Shown piece by piece: positions 1 through 7,737 of a stretch of 64,000 bases of DNA; the stretch's first letter is position 1, and the number at the start of each line of letters is the position of its first letter. The notes below the pieces were generated by a model. That model made no database searches and had not been told where the DNA came from. It saw nothing but the letters and a program-made list of their open reading frames with translations. Source of the stretch: Yoonia sp. G8-12 (lineage in GTDB: Bacteria > Pseudomonadota > Alphaproteobacteria > Rhodobacterales > Rhodobacteraceae); the NCBI RefSeq assembly GCF_038443675.1, contig NZ_CP151762.1, forward strand, positions 558,001-622,000. The letters are read 5' to 3'. The translations under genes and the position numbers were made by a program.

Positions 1-743
1 TCTTCACCCAGATCAACGGCCAAAAACATCGTGGCGCCATCAGGCCCGCCTGCGTTGATCGGGAAGGCCTCTGTGTAGATCATGAAGGAATCCATGAACC
101 GCAGCAGAACGGCCATCAACAGGACGTAGTGCAGTTTGGGTAGCTGGATGTGACGAAAGACCTGCCAAGGGCTTGCCCCGTCAATTGCGGCGGCTTGGTA
201 GTAGGACGCGGGGATCGTGGTCAGGGCGGAATAGCAAAGGATCACGACAAGGCTGGTCCAATGCCATGTGTCCATAATGATGATGACAGCCCAAGTTTGC
301 ACGGCTGACATTTTCCACTCGGCCGACCATCCGAATGCCGCCATTATGCGCCCTATGATCCCCGTGTCGGGGTTCAGCAGGCTGAGCCAGAGTGACGGGA
401 TCATATTCCAAGGCACCAAGAGGGGCAGTGCGATACCGGCCAGCGCCAATCCGACCCAAAACTGCCTTTTGGGAATACAAAGCGCGATCGCGATGCCCAG
501 CGGGATCTGAATGGCCAGCACGAATGTGGAAAACAACGTGCTACGCCCAAAGCTGGCCCAGAACCGCCCCGAGCTGATGATCTCGTTGTACCATTCTGTT
601 CCGACCCAGAACCGCCTGTCCAGAATAAAGATTTCAAAGAATGAGTAGTTGATGACCGTGATGAGCGGGATCAACCCGACAAGGCCCAGAAGCAAGGCCG
701 CAGGTAGCACAAAGAGCCAGCCGGTATTGTTGCGTTCTTTCAT
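1..743 (-). CDS. ABC transporter permease, GlpP-like (3' end cut by window edge)
   Basis: This is an open frame from an ATG at 741-743 leftwards off the window edge. It encodes an inner-membrane permease of a sugar/polyol ABC importer (MalF/UgpA type). The N-terminus is a hydrophobic segment (GWLFVLPAALLLGLVG), several further membrane spans follow, and the EAA-type loop reads YYQAAAIDGASPWQVFRHI. It closely parallels glpP of this window, sharing IIIMD-WHWTSL and LLRFMDSFMIYTE. It starts 9 bases after the glpR stop, so it is probably co-transcribed with the regulator. Substrate is unknown; a polyol related to glycerol is an inference from the similarity and location. Confidence 0.85.
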   Translation of the reverse strand, partial: MKERNNTGWLFVLPAALLLGLVGLIPLITVINYSFFEIFILDRRFWVGTEWYNEIISSGRFWASFGRSTLFSTFVLAIQIPLGIAIALCIPKRQFWVGLALAGIALPLLVPWNMIPSLWLSLLNPDTGIIGRIMAAFGWSAEWKMSAVQTWAVIIIMDTWHWTSLVVILCYSALTTIPASYYQAAAIDGASPWQVFRHIQLPKLHYVLLMAVLLRFMDSFMIYTEAFPINAGGPDGATMFLAVDLGE

Positions 744-752
744 TGCAGGGTC

Positions 753-1511
753 TTAGACATTCACAATGTCCGTGCCCCACTTCTGGCAATCAGTGACCAG
801 TTTGTCCGGCAGTGCGCCATCCGTGAAAAGGGCAGTCACATCGGCAAGCGAGCAGATCGTAAGCGGCGCTTTGCGCTGGAATTTGTGATGGTCGGCAACG
901 ACGATGATATTGCGGGACCGCTGGATCGCGCTGCGACTGACCAGAATTTCCTGGCCATCAAAATCCAGAAGGTCGCCATCTTCGTCTATGGCCGAGCAGC
1001 CCAGAACGGAAAAATCAAACTTGAACTGCTTGACCATCTCTGCGGTCAGGCCGCCCACAAGCCCGCCGTCAGCGCGGCGCAGGACACCACCGGTCAAAAT
1101 GATCTCGCAGCTATGATTGGCCGCCAGAGTATTTGCGATGTTCAGATTGTTCGTGACCACAAGCAGGTTTTCATGGTCCAGCAGTTCGCGCGCGACCGCC
1201 TCTGTTGTGGTGCCGATGTTCATAAAGACCGACGCCCCATCCGGGATTGATGCGGCACATGCAGCGGCAATTGCGCGTTTGCCATCCTCGTTCAGGCGTC
1301 GGCGTTCGTTGTAGACGATGTTCACAACACCCGAGGGAATGACAGCGCCGCCGTGGACACGCTCAAGCCGTCCTGTCTCGGCAAGTTCGGACAGATCACG
1401 TCGGATTGTCTGGACTGTGACATCGTAGATTTCGGCAAGCCCGTCGACGGTGACTTTGCCTTCCTTGCGCGCCAGTTCGAGTATTTCTTGTTGTCGAAAG
1501 TTTGAGACCAA
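753..1511 (-). CDS. glpR: DeoR-family transcriptional repressor, probable GlpR
   Basis: The product is a cytoplasmic DNA-binding repressor of about 252 residues. The N-terminus is a DeoR helix-turn-helix (VDGLAEIYDVTVQTIRRDL). The C-terminal sugar-phosphate sensor domain shows NIGTTTEAVA, TNNLNIA and ILTGG. It is divergent from glpD and the glycerol transporter operon, matching the rhizobial glpR arrangement, so glycerol 3-phosphate is the likely effector (inference). The start is uncertain. A TTG at 1509-1511 sits a few bases after a GGGGGAGAAGG ribosome site; an in-frame TTG at 1524-1526 would add five residues. No ATG fits. Confidence 0.85.
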   Translation of the reverse strand: MVSNFRQQEILELARKEGKVTVDGLAEIYDVTVQTIRRDLSELAETGRLERVHGGAVIPSGVVNIVYNERRRLNEDGKRAIAAACAASIPDGASVFMNIGTTTEAVARELLDHENLLVVTNNLNIANTLAANHSCEIILTGGVLRRADGGLVGGLTAEMVKQFKFDFSVLGCSAIDEDGDLLDFDGQEILVSRSAIQRSRNIIVVADHHKFQRKAPLTICSLADVTALFTDGALPDKLVTDCQKWGTDIVNV

Positions 1512-1653
1512 TGCCTTCTCCCCCAAAAGCTGTGCTTGCCTGACGGCGCATTTCCACAGGCCGCAATAAGCCCATGAACAATCAGCAACAGAATCTTTCC
1601 GTCAAGGGTTGATACGCTCGGTTTGAAAAAATATTAGGGCAATACAATCATTG

Positions 1654-1718
1654 ACGAACGCTTTTTTCTCAATGAAATAAGCATATTTCTAAAAACGAAC
1701 AAATACGAACATTCGTTC
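1654..1718. promoter_or_regulatory. Candidate GlpR operator array between glpR and glpD
   Basis: The AT-rich divergent intergenic region holds repeated ACGAAC half-sites at 1654-1659, 1695-1700 and 1705-1710. An opposing TTCGTT lies at 1713-1718. The last three form a direct repeat with a ten-base period followed by an inverted half-site. CGAAC/GTTCG cores are typical of DeoR/GlpR operators. Binding by the adjacent regulator is inferred. Confidence 0.45.
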
Positions 1719-1801
1719 TTGACCTATCATTCATCCTCGTGCTTAGTGTTGAAACGTCGCAGCCGGGGGGTGGGGCGGAACTCGGATGCGGGGAGGCGTC
1801 A

Positions 1802-3403
1802 GTGATTCACACTCAACATCAAGACGTCGTCGACCTTTTCGTGATCGGCGGAGGTATCAACGGATGCGGTATCGCGCGCGACGCGGTTGGCCGTGGTTTG
1901 AGCGTTGAGCTTGCTGAAATGAACGATCTGGCCTCCGGCACATCCTCGGCATCGACCAAACTGTTTCACGGCGGTCTGCGGTATCTGGAATATTTCGAAG
2001 TCCGTCTTGTGCGCGAGGCGTTGATCGAGCGCGAAACCTTGCTGCGTGCAATGCCCCATATCAGTTGGCCGATGCGCTTTGTGCTTCCCTACCATCAGGA
2101 CATGCGTTTTGAGGGCAATACGCCGACGTCAAAAGTGCTGAATATCGTGATGCCGTGGATGAAGGGGCGTCGTCCCGCATGGCTCATTCGGTTCGGGCTG
2201 TTTTTGTATGACAATCTCGGGGGGCGTCAGATCCTGAAGGGGACTACGTCTTTGCGTTTGGCAGGCTCGCCCGAGGGTGCGCCTTTGCAGGACCGTTTCG
2301 AGAAGGCCTATGAATATTCGGATTGCTGGATTGAAGACAGCCGGTTGGTGGTTCTCAATGCACGCGATGCCGAGGCGCGCGGCGCGCGGATCAATGTCCG
2401 TACCAAGGTCATATCGGCAGAGCAGGTGGACGGTCTTTGGCACGTCACGGTCGAGGACCAAGGCAGCGGCGAACGCCGTTTGGTTGTCGCGCGAATGATC
2501 GTCAACGCCGGTGGTCCTTGGGTCGAGAACGTTATTCGCAACACGGTGCGCATCAATGCGACCGAAGGCGTGCGCCTTGTGCGTGGCAGTCATATCGTGA
2601 CCCACAAACTATATGACCACGACAAATGCTATTTCTTCCAAGGCGAAGATGGTCGGATCATCTTCACCATTCCCTACGAGACGGATTTTACCCTGATAGG
2701 GACGACAGATGCGGATCACACCGATGTTGACGCCAAACCGGTCTGTACGCCTGAAGAGCAAGCCTATCTCTTGGATTTCACGTCCAAATATCTCAAGAAA
2801 CCAGTCACCAAAGATGATGTGGTCTGGACATACTCGGGTGTGCGCCCGCTCTATAATGACGGCGCAAGTTCGGCGACTGCGGCAACGCGTGACTATGTCC
2901 TGAAAGTAGACCAATCTGCAGGAGCGCCGATTCTTAACGTCTTCGGCGGCAAGATCACGACCTACAGAAAATTGGCTGAATCCGCGCTGGAAAAAATTGC
3001 GCCGTTCTTTCCAAGTTTGGGCAAACCCTGGACTGCGGGTGTGGCGCTTCCGGGAGGAGACTTTGCCGTTGATGGTGTCAGCGCGCTGCACGACCAGTTG
3101 ATTGCCCAATATCCGTTCTTGTCTAAACGGTGGGCGTCCCGACTGGTGAAGGCCTACGGTGTCGAAGCCGCCGAGATTCTTGGAGATGCGAAAACCCAAG
3201 CAGATCTGGGGCGCAGTTTCGGGGCTGATCTGACCGAACGCGAAGTCATGTGGCTGGTCGAAAAAGAGTTTGCGCGCAACGCCGAAGACATCGTCTGGCG
3301 CAGGTCAAAGCTTGGCTTGAAAATGACGACGCAGGAAATTGATTTGTTGGACGAATGGATGGCCGCCGTGCCGGTCGTTCCGTTTTTGCAAAACGCAGTG
3401 TGA
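1802..3403 (+). CDS. glpD: Aerobic glycerol-3-phosphate dehydrogenase (FAD, membrane-associated)
   Basis: The enzyme oxidises glycerol 3-phosphate to dihydroxyacetone phosphate and passes electrons to ubiquinone at the inner membrane. The N-terminal FAD-binding Rossmann motif is DLFVIGGGINGCGIARDA. GlpD signatures follow: SSASTKLFHGGLRYLE, and later VFGGKITTYRKLAE near the C-terminal domain. I place the start at GTG 1802-1804, with GGGAGG five to six bases upstream, giving 533 residues, a normal family length. A longer frame opens at 1739, but its extra 21 residues look non-native. It is the first gene of the rightward glycerol operon, with glpS following after 22 bases. Confidence 0.93.
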   Translation: MIHTQHQDVVDLFVIGGGINGCGIARDAVGRGLSVELAEMNDLASGTSSASTKLFHGGLRYLEYFEVRLVREALIERETLLRAMPHISWPMRFVLPYHQDMRFEGNTPTSKVLNIVMPWMKGRRPAWLIRFGLFLYDNLGGRQILKGTTSLRLAGSPEGAPLQDRFEKAYEYSDCWIEDSRLVVLNARDAEARGARINVRTKVISAEQVDGLWHVTVEDQGSGERRLVVARMIVNAGGPWVENVIRNTVRINATEGVRLVRGSHIVTHKLYDHDKCYFFQGEDGRIIFTIPYETDFTLIGTTDADHTDVDAKPVCTPEEQAYLLDFTSKYLKKPVTKDDVVWTYSGVRPLYNDGASSATAATRDYVLKVDQSAGAPILNVFGGKITTYRKLAESALEKIAPFFPSLGKPWTAGVALPGGDFAVDGVSALHDQLIAQYPFLSKRWASRLVKAYGVEAAEILGDAKTQADLGRSFGADLTEREVMWLVEKEFARNAEDIVWRRSKLGLKMTTQEIDLLDEWMAAVPVVPFLQNAV

Positions 3404-3425
3404 ACTGCGGAAAAGGGGGAGAGAA

Positions 3426-4514
3426 ATGTCACTTGTTCTAGAGGGCGTGTCCAAGGTCGTGAGCGGCCAGACGCATATCTACCAGACCGATCTGGAACTG
3501 TTGCCCGGAACGATGAACGTCCTGCTTGGGCCAACGTCTTCGGGCAAGACATCCCTGATGCGTCTGATGGCAGGTCTTGATGTTCCTCAAACCGGCAAAA
3601 TCATCTGGGGCGGCAAAGATGTGACCGGCATGCGCGTGCAGGATCGTGGTGTTGCGATGGTGTACCAGCAATTCATCAACTACCCGTCCATGACCGTCTA
3701 TGACAATATCGCAAGCCCCATGCGGTTGCTTGGCAAGACGGCGGACCAGATTGATGCGGCCGTCAAGAAGGCGGCAGACCTTATGAAACTATCGGGCATG
3801 CTGGACCGTAAGCCGCTTGAGCTGTCGGGTGGCCAGCAGCAGCGCTGCGCGCTTGCGCGTGCGCTGGTCAAGGATGCCGGGCTTGTGTTGCTGGACGAAC
3901 CATTGGCCAACCTTGATTATAAATTGCGCGAAGAATTGCGCGCGGAAATCCCGAAGATTTTCGAGGAAGCCGGTTCTATCTTTGTGTACGCGACGACCGA
4001 ACCAGAAGAAGCGCTTTTGCTGGGCGGCAACACCGCAACGATGTGGGAGGGCAGGGTCACCCAGTTCGACCGCACGCCAGTCGTTTACAGACGGCCCGTC
4101 AATGCAACGACGGCCCGCGTCTTTTCGGACCCGCCGATGAACTTTCTCAAGGTGCGCAAGTCCGGCGACCGTATTCTATTCGGTGACGGGCAGGCCGCCG
4201 CTGCCTCTGGCGCGTTTTCACAGCTTGCCGATGACAACTACCTTGCCGGTTTCCGCCCCAACCATCTCGAACTGCAAAGCCATGCTGCGGATGCGATGTC
4301 TTTCACCGGCAAGCTGAATGTCACAGAGATCACCGGGTCTGAAACTTTCGTGCATCTCGACCATCATGGCGAAAACTGGGTTGGTCTGGTGCACGGGGTG
4401 AAGAACCTTGAAATCGGCACGTCTTTGACGGTCTACCTTGATCCCAAACATATCTACATCTTTGCAGAAGACGGAACGTCCGTTGCCGCTGCATCTTACG
4501 CTGCAGCCGCTTGA
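3426..4514 (+). CDS. glpS: Glycerol ABC transporter ATP-binding subunit GlpS
   Basis: One of two nucleotide-binding subunits of the glycerol importer, acting at the cytoplasmic face of the membrane. Walker A is GPTSSGKTS, the signature motif is intact (LSGGQQQR), and Walker B is GLVLLDEP. After the ABC domain comes a C-terminal TOBE-like regulatory domain (from about residue 240). The start at ATG 3426 follows GGGGGAGAAA. The protein has 362 residues. glpT begins 12 bases downstream. The glpS/glpT pair with glpPQUV is the hallmark of the alphaproteobacterial glycerol ABC system first described in rhizobia. Confidence 0.92.
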   Translation: MSLVLEGVSKVVSGQTHIYQTDLELLPGTMNVLLGPTSSGKTSLMRLMAGLDVPQTGKIIWGGKDVTGMRVQDRGVAMVYQQFINYPSMTVYDNIASPMRLLGKTADQIDAAVKKAADLMKLSGMLDRKPLELSGGQQQRCALARALVKDAGLVLLDEPLANLDYKLREELRAEIPKIFEEAGSIFVYATTEPEEALLLGGNTATMWEGRVTQFDRTPVVYRRPVNATTARVFSDPPMNFLKVRKSGDRILFGDGQAAAASGAFSQLADDNYLAGFRPNHLELQSHAADAMSFTGKLNVTEITGSETFVHLDHHGENWVGLVHGVKNLEIGTSLTVYLDPKHIYIFAEDGTSVAAASYAAAA

Positions 4515-4526
4515 GGGAGAACGACA

Positions 4527-5606
4527 ATGGCAAAGATCACCCTTGATAATCTGGCGCATTCCTATCTGCCAAACCCCACGCGCGAAGATGACTACGCGCT
4601 CAAAGAGCTGAACCATGATTGGGTGGACGGGGAAGCCTACGCGCTGCTTGGGGCCTCTGGCTGTGGCAAGTCCACACTGCTGAATATCATCTCTGGTCTG
4701 CTGCACCCAAGTCAGGGCCGCATTCTGTTCAACGACCGTGATGTGACGATGGCACCCACAACGCAGCGCAATATCGCGCAGGTGTTTCAGTTTCCGGTTG
4801 TCTACGACACGATGACGGTGCGCGATAACCTTGCGTTTCCGTTGCGCAACAGAGGTGCCGATCCAGCATATATCAAGGAACGCGTGCAGCAAATTGCGCA
4901 CATGATTGGTATGGAAGATACATTGGGTCGCAAAGCACGTGGTCTGACCGCTGATGCCAAGCAGAAGATATCCTTGGGACGCGGGATGGTGCGCGAGGAT
5001 GTGAACGCGCTGCTTTTTGACGAACCGCTGACGGTGATCGACCCCCATATGAAGTGGGAATTGCGCACCCAGCTCAAGTCGCTTCATCACGAGTTCGGCC
5101 ACACGATGATCTACGTCACCCATGACCAGACCGAAGCGCTGACCTTCGCCGACAAGGTGGTGGTGATGTATGACGGCCGCGTTGTGCAGATGGGCACGCC
5201 ACAAGAACTGTTTGAACGCCCCGAACATACCTTTGTGGGGTATTTCATCGGGTCGCCCGGCATGAATGTGCTGGATGCGACGGTGAATGGTGACACAGCG
5301 GTTGTCGCTGGCACACAGATTTCGCTCGGTAAGAGCTTTGGAACACCGGCGGGCAAGGTCGAGATTGGTGTGCGGCCTGAATTTACGTCACTGAGTGACG
5401 GAAACGAAGGCCTGCCGATCACGATCAAACGGGTCGAGGATGTTGGACGCCACAAGATTGTGCGCGCGGATTTTCACGGCACCGAAATCAACGTCATCGC
5501 CGCTGAAGGCGAAAGCATTTCACCCGACATGAACCGCATTGTGTTCGATACGGCTGGTGTGAACATCTACGCCGATAGCTGGCGCGTTGCGCCGATGGTG
5601 GCCTGA
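4527..5606 (+). CDS. glpT: Glycerol ABC transporter ATP-binding subunit GlpT
   Basis: The second nucleotide-binding subunit of the glycerol importer, 359 residues. Walker A is GASGCGKST, Walker B is ALLFDEPLTVIDPH, and the switch histidine lies in YVTHDQTEALTF. The signature motif is degenerate: the position of LSGGQ reads LTADAKQK-ISLGRG. The partner GlpS keeps a canonical signature, so the heterodimer should have one consensus and one degenerate ATP site (inference). A TOBE-like C-terminal domain follows residue 240. glpP starts about 53 bases downstream. Confidence 0.91.
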   Translation: MAKITLDNLAHSYLPNPTREDDYALKELNHDWVDGEAYALLGASGCGKSTLLNIISGLLHPSQGRILFNDRDVTMAPTTQRNIAQVFQFPVVYDTMTVRDNLAFPLRNRGADPAYIKERVQQIAHMIGMEDTLGRKARGLTADAKQKISLGRGMVREDVNALLFDEPLTVIDPHMKWELRTQLKSLHHEFGHTMIYVTHDQTEALTFADKVVVMYDGRVVQMGTPQELFERPEHTFVGYFIGSPGMNVLDATVNGDTAVVAGTQISLGKSFGTPAGKVEIGVRPEFTSLSDGNEGLPITIKRVEDVGRHKIVRADFHGTEINVIAAEGESISPDMNRIVFDTAGVNIYADSWRVAPMVA

Positions 5607-5659
5607 GATGAGCACTTTTCCCGCCAATATCCTGCCGCCTACAGCAAAAGGAACCCGTC

Positions 5660-6531
5660 ATGAATAAGACCGTCAATCAAAAGGCATGGTTTCTGATTTT
5701 GCCCGTCCTTGTGCTTGTCGCATTCTCTGCCGTTATCCCGCTTATGACGGTGGTGAATTACTCGGTGCAGGACACATTCGGGAACAACCAGTTCTTTTGG
5801 GCCGGTCTTGATTGGTTCAGGGATCTGATGGCGTCCGAGCGTATGTGGGATGCCTTGGGCCGGCAGATCGCGTTTTCTGCGATCATTCTTGTCATCCAGA
5901 TCCCGCTGGGTGTGTTCGTGGCGTTGAACATGCCCAAAGGGGGTTCTGGGCCTCATTCTGTTTGATCCTGATGTCGTTGCCGCTGCTTATTCCATGGAAT
6001 GTGGTGGGGACCATTTGGCAGATTTTCGGACGCGTCGATATTGGTTTGCTGGGATATACGCTCGATTCATTCGGGATCGACTATAACTACACGCAGAACT
6101 TTTATGCCGCATGGATTACCGTGATTATCATGGATGTCTGGCACTGGACCTCTTTGGTGGCCTTGCTTGCCTACGCGGGTCTGCAATCCATTCCTGATGC
6201 GTATTATCAGGCTGCCAAAATCGATCAGGCGAGCCGTTGGAAAGTGTTCCGCTTTATCGAGCTTCCCAAAATCATGGGCGTGCTGATGATTGCGATCCTT
6301 CTGCGGTTTATGGATAGTTTCATGATCTACACCGAACCATTCGTGGTGACCGGTGGTGGACCAGGCAATTCGACAACGTTCTTGTCAATTGACCTTGTGA
6401 AAATGGCACTCGGACAGTTCGACCTTGGCCCTGCCGCTGCATTCTCGATCATGTACTATCTCGTCATCCTGTTGATTTCATACGTCTTCTACACCGTCAT
6501 GACGAACCTCGATAAAAGGGATGGCCACTGA
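5660..6531 (+). CDS. glpP: Glycerol ABC transporter permease GlpP (frameshifted in this sequence)
   Basis: Membrane permease of the glycerol importer, about 290 residues when read through. The first frame runs from ATG 5660 to NMPKGG, then stops early at 5965. The reading continues one frame over as FWASFCLILMSLPLLIPWN and on through the EAA loop (YYQAAKIDQASRWKVFRFIELPK, given in part) to the stop at 6531. The break is at the G5 run 5939-5943; one extra G restores a continuous permease. The neighbouring glp genes are intact, so I treat this as a likely sequencing contraction. The stop overlaps the glpQ start. Confidence 0.85.
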
Positions 6532-7370
6532 TGTCTGATCTTTCAAACAAGCGCAGTCTCGGCCTTCCAAGAGTGAATGGCAGTGCCGTTGTCATGGGTC
6601 TGTATCTGCTGTTCCTGTTGCTGCCGATTTATTGGCTGCTGAACATGAGCTTGAAGACCAATACGGAAATCCTCAACAGCTTTAGCCTGTGGCCACAGGA
6701 CCTGACATTTCAGAACTATGTCACCATCCTGACGGATGCGTCATGGTACACAGGGTATCTGAACTCGATGGCCTATGTGGTGATGAACGTGGTCATTTCG
6801 CTGGCTGTAGCGTTGCCTGCCGCCTACGCGTTCAGCCGGTACTCGTTTATGGGTGACAAGCATCTGTTCTTTTGGCTGCTGACCAACCGGATGGCGCCCC
6901 CTGCGGTTTTTGCCCTGCCGTTCTTTCAACTCTACAGCTCGGTTGGATTGTTCGACACGCATATCGCGGTTGCTTTGGCGCACTGCCTGTTCAACGTGCC
7001 GCTGGCGGTCTGGATTTTGGAAGGGTTCATGCGCGGCGTTCCCAAGGAAATCGACGAAACAGCCTATATCGACGGCTATTCCTTCCCACGCTTCTTTATC
7101 CGTATCTTTACGCCGCTGGTGGCGTCCGGGATCGGGGTGACAGCGTTCTTTTTGTTCATGTTCAGCTGGGTCGAGCTGTTGCTGAGCCGCACACTGACCA
7201 GTGTGGACGCAAAACCGATTGCGGCAACCATGACCAGAACCGTCGGCGCCGCCGGTATTGACTGGGGTGTCTTGGCCGCGGCCGGTGTCCTGACGATCGT
7301 GCCTGGTGCCTTGGTCATCTATTTTGTCCGCAACTACATCGCCAAGGGTTTTGCCCTGGGTCGCGTGTAA
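6531..7370 (+). CDS. glpQ: Glycerol ABC transporter permease GlpQ
   Basis: Second permease of the glycerol importer, 279 residues (MalG/UgpE type). The N-terminal membrane span is GLYLLFLLLPIYWLLNM, about five more spans follow, and the EAA-type loop reads GVPKEIDETAYIDGYSF. The ATG shares its first base with the last base of the glpP stop, indicating translational coupling. A small membrane gene (glpU) starts 22 bases downstream. The name denotes the transporter subunit, not the glycerophosphodiester phosphodiesterase also called GlpQ. Confidence 0.9.
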   Translation: MSDLSNKRSLGLPRVNGSAVVMGLYLLFLLLPIYWLLNMSLKTNTEILNSFSLWPQDLTFQNYVTILTDASWYTGYLNSMAYVVMNVVISLAVALPAAYAFSRYSFMGDKHLFFWLLTNRMAPPAVFALPFFQLYSSVGLFDTHIAVALAHCLFNVPLAVWILEGFMRGVPKEIDETAYIDGYSFPRFFIRIFTPLVASGIGVTAFFLFMFSWVELLLSRTLTSVDAKPIAATMTRTVGAAGIDWGVLAAAGVLTIVPGALVIYFVRNYIAKGFALGRV

Positions 7371-7392
7371 GAAACGAAACGGGAGAGAAAAA

Positions 7393-7665
7393 ATGGAATG
7401 GATGGCATGGACTTGGCCGACCGCCGTTTTCTTTGGAATTATCGCGATCACATTGATCACCTTTACGGTGCTTGCGATCAAATTTCCCGAGGTGCCACGC
7501 AACGGCATCCTTGGGATCGAAACGACGCGTGGTGACAGACTATTCATTACGCTTCTTGGTTCGGCCTTTATCAATCTGGCTTGGATCGGGATGCTCAGTG
7601 CGCCCCAATGGGGGGCACTGGTCGTATGCTTTTTCTATGCTTTGGCGGTCTTTCGCTGGGTCTAG
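7393..7665 (+). CDS. glpU: Small membrane protein of the glycerol transporter (DUF2160-type)
   Basis: A 90-residue integral membrane protein with two or three hydrophobic segments (TAVFFGIIAITLITFTVLAI and two in the second half). Its size and place between glpQ and glpV match GlpU of the rhizobial glycerol locus, which belongs to a DUF2160-type family. ATG 7393 is preceded by GGGAGAG. Its precise contribution to transport is not known to me. A longer frame opening at 7306 overlaps glpQ and is not used. Confidence 0.85.
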   Translation: MEWMAWTWPTAVFFGIIAITLITFTVLAIKFPEVPRNGILGIETTRGDRLFITLLGSAFINLAWIGMLSAPQWGALVVCFFYALAVFRWV

Positions 7666-7737
7666 GAACAAGCAATCGGGGACCCGGCGCGCAAGAACCG
7701 GGCGACCATAAATGTTCTTATTAAGGGAGGAACACTC

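Noticed and set aside
4218..5228. A 336-codon open frame antisense to glpS and glpT
   Set aside because: It overlaps two well-supported ABC ATPase genes and shows shadow-like composition.
5608..5667. A 19-residue leader-like frame between glpT and glpP
   Set aside because: It overlaps the glpP start out of frame and has no regulatory hairpin; chance is sufficient.
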